Below, one piece after another: positions 1-5,251 of a stretch of 5,251 bases of DNA (within the stretch, counting starts at the first letter, position 1; each line of letters begins with the position of its first letter). Both the position numbers and the translations under genes were made by a program. Source of the DNA: Planctomycetia bacterium. GTDB lineage: Bacteria; Planctomycetota; Planctomycetia; Pirellulales; UBA1268. The stretch lies in NCBI GenBank assembly GCA_009923125.1, contig RFUD01000194.1, forward strand, positions 1 through 5,251. The letters run 5' to 3'. A model generated the notes under the pieces. The model saw only the letters and a program-made list of their open reading frames with translations, did not search any database and was not told where the DNA came from.

Positions 1-428
1 CTCGCCGCCGGCATCGGCACCTGACCCGACGACAGCACCGCCCCGCCCCGGTCGGCCCAGGTCACGAGCACCTGCATGTTCATCTCGACCTGCCGCGACT
101 GGTCGGTCGGGCTCTCGACCACCATCCGCTTCGTGTCGGCGACGATCCGGGCGGTGAGCACGCTGTCGGCGTTCGGGTCGCCCACCACCTTGAACGGCGT
201 GCGCTTCTCGATCTCCTTGCAGATCGCCTCCGTCAGCCGCTCGCCCAGGTCGACGCCGGGAGTCGTGCGGTAGCTTTCAGACTGCACCATCGGCACGTAG
301 ACGGTGCGGACGTTGGTCGCGTAGAGCGTGTTGTTGCCGAACCGGTAGCCGGCACAGCCGGCGAGCAGCGGAGGCAGCAGCAGCCAGAGAATCCACGTCG
401 GAAGGACGCCGCGGCCGGCCATGCGCAT
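1..428 (-). CDS. lptE: LptE-like LPS-assembly lipoprotein (3' end outside window)
   Basis: Outer-membrane lipoprotein of the LptE type; in characterised bacteria LptE plugs the LptD barrel and helps place lipopolysaccharide in the outer leaflet. The 142 residues visible begin with a classic lipoprotein signal: basic n-region (R2, R6), hydrophobic WILWLLLPPLL and a consensus lipobox LAGC with Cys25 as lipidation site. The mature part opens with AGYRFGNNTLY, followed by a strand-rich TVYVPMVQ (42-49), LTEAICKEIEKRTPFKVV (65-82) and ADSVLTARI (87-95). This resembles the LptE pattern of an N-terminal TVxVP strand, an LT-helix-IExRT and an AD-x-x-L strand. ATG at 428 is chosen over the in-frame ATG at 422 because GGAG (438-435) sits 6 nt upstream. 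The gene starts 13 bp after the BamD-like stop, so co-expression is likely. No stop occurs before the left edge. LptE is a divergent family, so the symbol is tentative; the lipoprotein call is firm. Confidence 0.8.
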   Translation of the reverse strand, partial: MRMAGRGVLPTWILWLLLPPLLAGCAGYRFGNNTLYATNVRTVYVPMVQSESYRTTPGVDLGERLTEAICKEIEKRTPFKVVGDPNADSVLTARIVADTKRMVVESPTDQSRQVEMNMQVLVTWADRGGAVLSSGQVPMPAA

Positions 429-434
429 GGAAAA

Positions 435-438
435 CTCC
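435..438 (-). promoter_or_regulatory. Ribosome binding site of the LptE-like gene
   Basis: Minus-strand GGAG lies within the 13-bp spacer after the upstream TAG (444-442) and is separated by TTTTCC (6 nt) from ATG at 428. The spacing favours the first of two in-frame ATGs (428 and 422). Confidence 0.6.
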
Positions 439-441
439 GCC

Positions 442-1764
442 CTAGCGGATGGGGGCCGCCGCACCGGAGGTGTCGCCCCGGGCGATCTGCGCGTCGGCCT
501 CCGCCATCGCGTCGAGTTCGGCCTCCTTGAGCGAGTCGGGATTGATGATCCGGGTCAGCATCGGAAAGGGGTCGTCGGAGACGTCCTCCTTGTCGGCGAT
601 CAGATTGAGCTTGTCGCGCGAGGCCTGGGCGAGTTGCGTCTTGGGATAATCCCGGGCGATCAGGGCGTAGTAGATGCGGGCGCTCGTGTAGTGCTTGCCC
701 TTGGCGTAGAACTCGGCCCGGTTCCAGTGCCGCTGGGCCTGCTGGGCGGCGATCTCCGCCCGATTTTTCGCCACCCGGGCCTGCTCCTCGGCGTCGAGCT
801 GGTCGGGAAACTGCACGAGGATCTGGTCGGCCAGGATCTCCGCCTCGTCGAGCACGCCCCCCTCGTAGCCCGGGCCCTGATACGCCCGGAGCTTCGACTG
901 CAGGCCGAGCAGGTGGGCCTCGAGCAGGAAGTCGCTGTCGGGATACTCGGTGCGCAGGAGACCGTAGAAGTAGTCGGCGTCCATCCATTGCCGGTCGATG
1001 AAGTGGGCGTTGGCCTGGGCCATGATGCTGTCGTCGGCGAGGGGGCCGCGCGGATCGTTGATCCGCACGTGGTCGTAGGCCTTGAGGGCGCGGCCCTTGG
1101 TGTCGAACAGCGGCCGGCTGCGATCGGCGAGGTTGGGGATCAGGAGCGGGAGGTGGTGCTTCTGGTCGATGGCGATCCAGTATTGGGCGATCACGAACTG
1201 CCGCTGGGCCACCCGGTCGAGGTACCGTGTGTTGGCGTATTTCTTGACCAGCTCGTCGTAGCAATCCTCCGCCTTGGGATACTTGTCGGTGAAGAACCAG
1301 CACTCGGCAAGCTGCCACAGCGCGTCCTCCTCGATCACCGAGTCGGGCCAGCGATCGATCGCCACCTTGTACTTCGGGACCGCCTCGGCGTACTTGCGGT
1401 CGCGGAACAGGGCGTCGCCTTCCGCGAGCGCCTTGCGGGCGATCGGCTCGTTGGGGCCGCGGCCCACCAGCTTCTTCCACCGCTTCTTGATGTTCTCGCC
1501 CTTGAAGTAGTCCCAGCCGAACTCTCCCTCCGGCGCGGTCTCCGACGAGATCACGGCGGAGTCGGCGTCTGCGCCGAGTTCCCCCGCCACCTTCGCCGGG
1601 TCGTCGGCCGGCTTCTTGGACCACGGCATCTTGGGCATCTGCAGCGTCGCGCAGCCCGTCGCCGCCACGACGCAGCACAGCAGACCCGCCGTCACGGCCC
1701 GCTTGAGGCGTCCCGAGGCGACCCGCAGCGGCCGGCCGAGCAGATTGGCGAAGTAGGTGTTCAT
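442..1764 (-). other. bamD: BamD-like outer-membrane lipoprotein module, possibly separately started
   Basis: C-terminal module of the RecO frame. BamD is the TPR lipoprotein of the BAM complex, which inserts beta-barrel proteins into the outer membrane. Basic RLKRA is followed by VTAGLLCCVVAAT and lipobox G-C267, a lipoprotein signal sitting exactly where RecO ends. The mature part has a Pro/Lys-rich linker (MPKMPWSKK), then TPR-like helix pairs: ARKALAEGDALFRDRKYAEA (near 338-357), EDALWQLAECWFFTDKYPKA (375-394), DDSIMAQANAHFIDRQWMDA (473-492) and NRAEFYAKGKHYTSARIYYA (577-596). At about 400 residues it is longer than E. coli BamD (about 245). Possible independent starts are ATG 1764 (residue 230), giving a 38-residue signal peptide, or GTG 1695, giving a signal lacking basic residues; neither has a well-spaced Shine-Dalgarno, the nearest GGAG being 14 nt before 1764. 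The lptE-like gene next door supports a role in the envelope. The family could also be described simply as a TPR/YbgF-like lipoprotein. Confidence 0.7.
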
Positions 1765-2451
1765 GATCGCCCGCAGTTCTCCGGCGACGGTGTCGGGCAC
1801 GACCAGCGTTCGCCAGGCCTCACCGGGCGGGCTGAGCCGCCGCAGCGCGTCGATCGCGGCGGCCGACACGGCGACGACCGATCGTTTCCCCGGGCGGCAA
1901 CGGGGGCACAGCGCTCCGCCGTCGAGCATGCCGAAGGCCGTCCTGGCGGCCGCCGGCAGGGGGCCGCGGCATTCGGCGCAGGCGTCGAACGCGGGAGCGT
2001 GGCCCGTGCGCTGCAGCAGTGCGAGCTCGGTGTGCACGAGCAACGGCCCCACCGAGGCGTCGGGACCGGTCCAGGCGGAAAGTGTGACGATGGTGGCTTC
2101 GGCGGCATCGAACAGTTCCGGTTGCGGATCGGATTCCGCGGTGAGCACGTCGAGCAACTCCGCCACCTGCATGGCGGCCCGCACGGCGGCCACGCTGCCG
2201 CCGACGCGAAACCGTCTCTCCAGCCGCGCCTCCGTGAGCAGGTCGAGCTGGCCCGCAGATTTCCGCAGGACGAGTACCTGACTGATCGAAAGCAGGTCAA
2301 GGCCGCCGTCGAACGCGCTCTTGGGCCGCCACGCCCCCTTGGCCAGACCCCGCAGTTTGCCGAACTCCCGCGTGAACAGCGTGACGACGGCGCTCGTCTC
2401 GCCGAACGGAATCGCCCGGATCACGATCGCCTGCGTCTTGTCGGGAGTCAT
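442..2451 (-). CDS. recO: RecO fused in frame to a BamD-like TPR lipoprotein
   Basis: One uninterrupted 669-codon frame (ATG 2451, TAG 444-442). Residues 1 to about 250 are a full-length RecO, the recombination mediator that helps load RecA onto single-stranded DNA in RecFOR repair. They hold an N-terminal OB-fold region (TQAIVIRAIPFGETSAVV, FTREFGKL, 7-80), a helical domain, and a zinc knuckle of C158-x2-C161 and C182-x2-C185. The family's closing helix YFANLLGRPLR lies near 233-243. RecO is normally about 230-260 residues, so that part is complete. With no stop, the frame runs directly into RLKRA plus a hydrophobic segment and lipobox ATGC (Cys267), then about 400 residues of TPR-rich lipoprotein, described separately. 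GTG at 2454 is an alternative start one codon earlier; an in-frame TAA just upstream excludes anything longer. No Shine-Dalgarno is visible. Whether the product is a real fusion is uncertain, but both domains are confidently identified. Confidence 0.85.
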   Translation of the reverse strand: MTPDKTQAIVIRAIPFGETSAVVTLFTREFGKLRGLAKGAWRPKSAFDGGLDLLSISQVLVLRKSAGQLDLLTEARLERRFRVGGSVAAVRAAMQVAELLDVLTAESDPQPELFDAAEATIVTLSAWTGPDASVGPLLVHTELALLQRTGHAPAFDACAECRGPLPAAARTAFGMLDGGALCPRCRPGKRSVVAVSAAAIDALRRLSPPGEAWRTLVVPDTVAGELRAIMNTYFANLLGRPLRVASGRLKRAVTAGLLCCVVAATGCATLQMPKMPWSKKPADDPAKVAGELGADADSAVISSETAPEGEFGWDYFKGENIKKRWKKLVGRGPNEPIARKALAEGDALFRDRKYAEAVPKYKVAIDRWPDSVIEEDALWQLAECWFFTDKYPKAEDCYDELVKKYANTRYLDRVAQRQFVIAQYWIAIDQKHHLPLLIPNLADRSRPLFDTKGRALKAYDHVRINDPRGPLADDSIMAQANAHFIDRQWMDADYFYGLLRTEYPDSDFLLEAHLLGLQSKLRAYQGPGYEGGVLDEAEILADQILVQFPDQLDAEEQARVAKNRAEIAAQQAQRHWNRAEFYAKGKHYTSARIYYALIARDYPKTQLAQASRDKLNLIADKEDVSDDPFPMLTRIINPDSLKEAELDAMAEADAQIARGDTSGAAAPIR

Positions 2452-2457
2452 CACGGC

Positions 2458-2463
2458 ATTTTA
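2458..2463 (-). promoter_or_regulatory. Candidate -10 box for leaderless recO transcription
   Basis: Minus-strand TAAAAT matches the TATAAT consensus at five of six positions and is conspicuous in such GC-rich DNA. Exactly six bases (GCCGTG) separate it from ATG 2451, so transcription starting seven bases after the box would begin at the A of the start codon. No Shine-Dalgarno precedes recO, which fits a leaderless message. No convincing -35 hexamer is seen at 16-18 bp. The TAA of the box also acts as the in-frame stop upstream of recO. Confidence 0.35.
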
Positions 2464-2492
2464 GCCGCAGCAGGGCTTTCCCATTGCACGCC

Positions 2493-2514
2493 GGCTCCCG
2501 GGACACGGGGAGCC
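2493..2514 (-). other. GC-rich hairpin in the CorC-recO spacer
   Basis: The minus strand reads GGCTCCC, an 8-nt loop, then GGGAGCC: a perfect 7-bp stem. It lies 18 bp after the stop of the CorC-type gene in the only sizeable intergenic gap. A second, mutually exclusive pairing is possible between GCCGG (2490-2494) and CCGGC (2525-2529). No T-run follows on the minus strand, so it is not a standard intrinsic terminator. It may be a weak or RNA-processing structure, or chance in GC-rich DNA. Confidence 0.3.
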
Positions 2515-2532
2515 CGAAGCCTGTCCGGCGAT

Positions 2533-3801
2533 CTAGCGCACGCGTTCGATGCGCACGCGGTCGATGCGGCGGCCGGTGGCGGCGAGCACCTCCACGGCCA
2601 CGCCGTGCGACTCGATGCGGCGGCCCACCTCGGGGATCCGGCCGCACTGGTGAAACACGAAGCCGCCGATCGTCTCGAAGTCGGCCTCCTCGGGCAGGGT
2701 GACGCCCATCATCGCGTTGATCTCGGCGATCCGCACCTGCGCCTTCGCCTCGCACACGTCGGGCGACACCATGCGGACGCCGTCGGTGAGCGCGTCGTCG
2801 TGCTCGTCCACGATCTCTCCCACGATCTCCTCGAGGGCGTCCTCGATCGTCACCAGGCCGCTCACGCCGCCGAATTCGTCGGTCACGATCGCCATGTGCG
2901 TGTGGGTGCGCTGGAATTCGCGGAGCAGCTTCTGCACGCTCATCGTCTCCGGGACGAACCACGGCGGACGCAGAAGCGGCCGCAGGTCGCGGGCCTCCGC
3001 CGCGGGCAGTCCGTCCACGAGCTGGGTCAGAAGCTCGCGGGTGTGGAGGATGCCGATCACGTCGTCCGGCGACCGCTCCCAGACCGGGAGCCGCGTGTGG
3101 CCGCTTTCCGCGGCGAGCCGCACGGCCTCCTCCCACGGCGTGGCGATCGGGATCGAGACCACCGCCGTCCGGCCGGTCATGATCTGCCCCACGCGCGACT
3201 CCTTGAGATCGATCACGCCGGCGATCATGTCGCGGGCCACCCCCTCCAGTCGGCCCTCGCGGTGTGCCTCGTCCACGACGAGTCGCAGCTCCTCCTGGGC
3301 GGCCGCGCCGGTCGGCTCCACGTCGGCCCTGCCGATCAACCGCCCCAGCGATCCGGCGGCCACCGCGAGGCCGCGGACCGCCGGGCTGGCGAGCCGGACG
3401 ATCGGCCGCCACACGCCCCACGTCGCCACGACGATCGCCGCCCCGGCGAGTTTCGTCACCAGCATCGGCACCACGACGAGCATCGCCCACACGAGCATGA
3501 CCCAGCCCACGAGGGCCGGCAGGTCGAACGCCAGCCGCCCGCCCGTGATGTCGCCGAGCGAGCGGGAGGCGAGCAGCGTGGCGCCCACCGCCGCGATCGC
3601 CACGACCGACGCGGCGATGAAGGCGATCGTCTCGCTGGCCTCCACGATCTCGTCGTACCGCTCCGGACGGCCGCGGTCCCGGCACAGCTCCAGCAGTCGA
3701 TGCCGCCGGGCGCCGCGCACGGCGCGGGCCTGCACCGCGGCCACGGATGCCACGACCAGCAGCGCGACCGCCGTCTCGAGTCCCAGGGCGGCCAGGGTCA
3801 C
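2533..3801 (-). CDS. CNNM/CorC (HlyC) family membrane protein with CBS pair
   Basis: Integral membrane protein of the CNNM/CorC group, 422 residues; characterised members move Mg2+ or other divalent cations. A DUF21-type membrane domain has hydrophobic segments at about 3-24, 57-78 and 94-129. It is followed by a CBS pair (about 200-335), including IMTGRTAVVSIP (207-218), ESGHTRLPVWE (232-242), DVIGILHTRELL (247-258) and the family signature DEFGGVSGLVTIEDALEEIV (308-327). The C-terminal CorC_HlyC domain (about 350-422) contains EINAMMGVTLPEEADFETIG (360-379). GTG 3801 is the start: GGGAGG lies 5 nt upstream, the first membrane segment begins at once, and the GTG overlaps the ybeY TGA as GTGA, implying translational coupling. 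An open stretch reaches further upstream but is Arg/Gly/Pro-rich shadow of ybeY. The DUF21 part lacks a clear GExxPK motif (see findings), so cation transport is not assured. The family call is firm; the substrate is unknown. Confidence 0.92.
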   Translation of the reverse strand: MTLAALGLETAVALLVVASVAAVQARAVRGARRHRLLELCRDRGRPERYDEIVEASETIAFIAASVVAIAAVGATLLASRSLGDITGGRLAFDLPALVGWVMLVWAMLVVVPMLVTKLAGAAIVVATWGVWRPIVRLASPAVRGLAVAAGSLGRLIGRADVEPTGAAAQEELRLVVDEAHREGRLEGVARDMIAGVIDLKESRVGQIMTGRTAVVSIPIATPWEEAVRLAAESGHTRLPVWERSPDDVIGILHTRELLTQLVDGLPAAEARDLRPLLRPPWFVPETMSVQKLLREFQRTHTHMAIVTDEFGGVSGLVTIEDALEEIVGEIVDEHDDALTDGVRMVSPDVCEAKAQVRIAEINAMMGVTLPEEADFETIGGFVFHQCGRIPEVGRRIESHGVAVEVLAATGRRIDRVRIERVR

Positions 3802-4259
3802 GCGTGCCTCCCGGGCGTCGGCCGGCGGGGCGGCGGCGGCAGGCCGACCGCACGCATCACCGACCGTTCGCGGGCCCGCATCGTGCGCCGGGCCGCGGGT
3901 TGGGTGTCGTCGTGTCCGGTGAGGTGCAGCAGCCCATGCACGACGTAGTAGGCGAGTTCGTGCCTCGGGGCCCAGCCGAACTCCCGGGCGCGGCGGCGGG
4001 CCGTCTCGGCGCTCACCACGAGATCGCCCGCGAGCACGGGATCGGCCGCCCCGGAGAGCGGAAACGTGATCACGTCGGTGGCGGTGGGGTCGTCGAACCA
4101 CTCGGCGTGCAGCCGGGCGATCCGCCTGTCGTCCACGAGCGTCACGCCGATCTCGGCCAGGGCCACGCGTTCGGCGGCCAGCGTCCCGCGCACGATCCGC
4201 ACGATCCACGACGCCGCCACGCGGATCCGCCGCTGGCGATTCACCACGGAAACGGTCAC
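3798..4259 (-). CDS. ybeY: Endoribonuclease/rRNA maturation factor YbeY
   Basis: Cytoplasmic metal-dependent YbeY-family protein (UPF0054), which acts in 16S rRNA 3'-end maturation and ribosome quality control in characterised bacteria. It has 153 residues, close to the usual 150-160. The N-terminus VSVVNRQRRI (3-12) fits the family's first strand. TDVITFPL (61-68) matches the conserved T-D/N-V-I/L-S-F strand, and LAGDLVVS (76-83) the LGDL motif. The active-site motif is VVHGLLHLTGHDD (106-118). Compared with the usual HGxLHLxGYDH, His108 and His112 are kept, but the third ligand position is Asp118 and the usual Tyr is His116. GTG 4259 is chosen because the family N-terminus starts there, although GGGAGG (4267-4262) is only 2 nt away. 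GTG 4295, which overlaps the upstream TAG and has AGAGG 8 nt ahead, would add 12 Arg/Pro-rich residues. The stop overlaps the next gene's start. Confidence 0.92.
   Translation of the reverse strand: MTVSVVNRQRRIRVAASWIVRIVRGTLAAERVALAEIGVTLVDDRRIARLHAEWFDDPTATDVITFPLSGAADPVLAGDLVVSAETARRRAREFGWAPRHELAYYVVHGLLHLTGHDDTQPAARRTMRARERSVMRAVGLPPPPRRPTPGRHA
3807..3812 (-). promoter_or_regulatory. Strong ribosome binding site for the CorC-type gene
   Basis: Minus-strand GGGAGG lies within the last codons of ybeY, 5 nt before GTG 3801. It is the clearest Shine-Dalgarno in the window, and it fixes the GTG start and the 4-bp GTGA overlap with ybeY. Confidence 0.75.
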
Positions 4260-4294
4260 GGCCTCCCGCCGCGGCTCGGCCGGACGGCGCGCCA

Positions 4295-5251
4295 CTACGC
4301 CGTCCTCTGGTCGGGGTATTTGACACGGCCGTGGTAGACGGCCGTCAGGCTCTTCACGAGGCTCTGCTCGATGATCTCGAGTTCCTCGAGCGTCAGCCCG
4401 CATTCGTCGAACTGCCCGTCGAGCAGCCGCTTCATGGCGAGGTCGTGGACCAGGCCCGCGATCCGGGCCGGGGTGGGCTCGGTGAGCGCCCGGCTCGCGC
4501 TCTCGACGGCGTCGGAGAGCATCAGCACCGCCGACTCCCGCGTGCTCGGCTTGGGGCCGGGATAGCGGTAGGTCTGTTCGTCGATCTCCTCGCCGTTGGG
4601 GTCGTTCTGCTGCCGCTCCGCCGCCCGCCGGTAGAAATACTCGACGAGCGTCGTGCCGTGATGCTCCGCGATCAGGTCCACGATCGGCCGCGGCAGGTTG
4701 TACTGCCGGGCGAGCTCCGCGCCCTCCTTCACGTGGGCGATGATGATCAACGTGCTCATCGCCGGCACGAGCGACTCGTGGCGGTTCTCCTGCCCCTGGT
4801 TCTCCACGAAGTACGCGGGCTTGAGCATCTTGCCGATGTCGTGGAAATACGCCCCCACGCGGACCAGCAGCCCGCGGGCACCGATCGCCTCGGCGGCCGC
4901 CTCGCCGATGCTCGCGACGTTGATCGAGTGGTTGTAGGTGCCGGGCGCCCGCCGCACGAGTTCCTGCAGGAGCGGATGGGCCACGTCGCCCACCTCGAGC
5001 AGGCTGAGGTCGGTGAGCACGCCGAACGACCGCTCGATGAACGGCAGGAGCCCCGTCATCAGGAATCCCGCGAGCACCGTCCACACCCCGAGCCGGCCCG
5101 CCTCCTGCAGCAGCAGCATGTCGAACGGCCGCTCCTCGAGGAGGTGCGCACCCACCTGCGTGGCGAGCGCCACCGCCCCCGCCCACAGCCCGACGTAGAT
5201 CAGCTTGCTGCGGCTGCGGAGCCGGCCCATCCAGAAGATCGTGGCGGCGGC
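4295..5251 (-). CDS. 7TM-HD (PgpH/YqfF-type) phosphodiesterase, C-terminal part
   Basis: Membrane HD-domain phosphodiesterase of the 7TMR-HD family; characterised members (PgpH) hydrolyse the second messenger c-di-AMP. The gene enters from the right edge: seven in-frame codons precede the Met at 5230, which I take as internal because it falls in a loop between membrane segments. Counting from that Met, membrane segments lie at about 10-30 and 46-66 (LGVWTVLAGFLMTG, then LLPFIERSF). The family linker LLEVGDVAHPLLQEL (77-91) follows, then the HD domain: APGTYNHS (His101), AYFHDIGKM (His130-Asp131), NRHESL (His151), IIIAHVKEG (His166), EHHGTTLVEYFY (His190-His191) and LSDAVESASR (Asp240). All expected metal-binding His/Asp residues are present, so an active enzyme is likely. 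YbeY follows 35 bp later, an arrangement that is common for this family and is often preceded by phoH. The c-di-AMP substrate is inferred from the family only. Confidence 0.93.
   Translation of the reverse strand, partial: AAATIFWMGRLRSRSKLIYVGLWAGAVALATQVGAHLLEERPFDMLLLQEAGRLGVWTVLAGFLMTGLLPFIERSFGVLTDLSLLEVGDVAHPLLQELVRRAPGTYNHSINVASIGEAAAEAIGARGLLVRVGAYFHDIGKMLKPAYFVENQGQENRHESLVPAMSTLIIIAHVKEGAELARQYNLPRPIVDLIAEHHGTTLVEYFYRRAAERQQNDPNGEEIDEQTYRYPGPKPSTRESAVLMLSDAVESASRALTEPTPARIAGLVHDLAMKRLLDGQFDECGLTLEELEIIEQSLVKSLTAVYHGRVKYPDQRTA

Noticed and set aside
1340..1365. Clustered CGATCG/GATC palindromes such as GCGATCGATCGC.
   Set aside because: They fall inside coding sequence and reflect common codon pairs (ATC, GAT, GCG, CGC) spread through the whole window, with no spacing pattern that would suggest a repeat array.
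233..1678. A 481-codon minus-strand frame overlapping the BamD-like module and LptE-like gene.
   Set aside because: Arg/Gly/Pro-rich out-of-frame shadow that spans two genes; the other frame has lipobox and TPR features.
2297..3853. A 518-codon minus-strand frame overlapping the CorC-type gene in another frame.
   Set aside because: Its composition is almost entirely Arg, Gly, Ala, Pro and Asp, typical of a shifted frame in GC-rich DNA, and the other frame carries the CBS and CorC_HlyC signatures.
2699..3922. A 407-codon plus-strand frame rich in Ser, Thr, Ala and Arg.
   Set aside because: It lies opposite the CorC-type gene and the start of the ybeY region, has low-complexity composition and no motif, and competes with a firmly identified family.
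421..3948. A 1175-codon open frame on the plus strand, antisense to the LptE, RecO-BamD and CorC-type genes.
   Set aside because: It is the complement shadow of strongly GC-biased codons: the translation is rich in Arg, Gly, His, Asp and Leu with no recognisable domain, and it crosses several well-identified minus-strand genes and their spacer. Its length is explained by the scarcity of stops in this antisense frame.
4260..4294. Short palindromes GGCGCGCC and CCGCGG in the HD-ybeY spacer as an operator.
   Set aside because: Six- to eight-base GC palindromes are expected by chance in DNA this GC-rich, and they are not paired with a promoter-like element.
3802..4326. N-terminal extension of the CorC-type protein to an ATG at 4326.
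   Set aside because: The extra 175 residues are Arg/Gly/Pro-rich and overlap ybeY in another frame. The GTG at 3801 has a strong Shine-Dalgarno and sits directly before the first membrane segment.

Overview
The window is a very GC-rich stretch (third codon positions almost all G or C) in which every supported gene lies on the minus strand, so the genes read from the right end of the window to the left. Gene content and order (7TM-HD phosphodiesterase, YbeY, CorC/CNNM-type protein, RecO, BamD-like TPR lipoprotein, LptE-like lipoprotein) point to a Gram-negative-type bacterium. A member of the Planctomycetota is the best guess, because the BamD-like and LptE-like sequences and the gene order resemble what I know from that phylum. 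This is an inference from protein character, not a database result.

Layout in transcription order. (1) 5251-4295: C-terminal part of a PgpH/YqfF-type membrane HD phosphodiesterase, cut by the right window edge. (2) 4259-3798: YbeY, after a 35-bp gap. (3) 3801-2533: a CNNM/CorC-type membrane protein (DUF21, two CBS domains, CorC_HlyC domain). Its GTG start overlaps the ybeY stop as GTGA. (4) 2532-2455: a 78-bp spacer with a GC-rich hairpin and a TAAAAT box placed so that transcription could begin at the next start codon. (5) 2451-442: one uninterrupted reading frame that encodes a complete RecO followed, with no stop, by a complete BamD-like TPR outer-membrane lipoprotein with its own signal peptide and lipobox. 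(6) 428-1: the N-terminal part of an LptE-like lipoprotein, 13 bp downstream and cut by the left edge.

The first three genes form a tight translational unit of signalling, ribosome-maturation and membrane functions. The last two form a DNA-repair and outer-membrane-biogenesis unit. BamD inserts outer-membrane proteins and LptE helps place lipopolysaccharide, so their adjacency argues for a genuine outer membrane. The most unusual object is the RecO-BamD continuous frame, which joins a cytoplasmic DNA-repair protein to an exported lipoprotein. It is either a true fusion or polyprotein, an in-frame nested gene with an internal start, or a base-level error that removed the recO stop. Secondary points of interest are a YbeY with changed metal-ligand and conserved-Arg positions, and a possible leaderless promoter for recO. 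No RNA genes, mobile elements, CRISPR arrays or long repeats were seen, and no gene-free stretch exceeds 78 bases.
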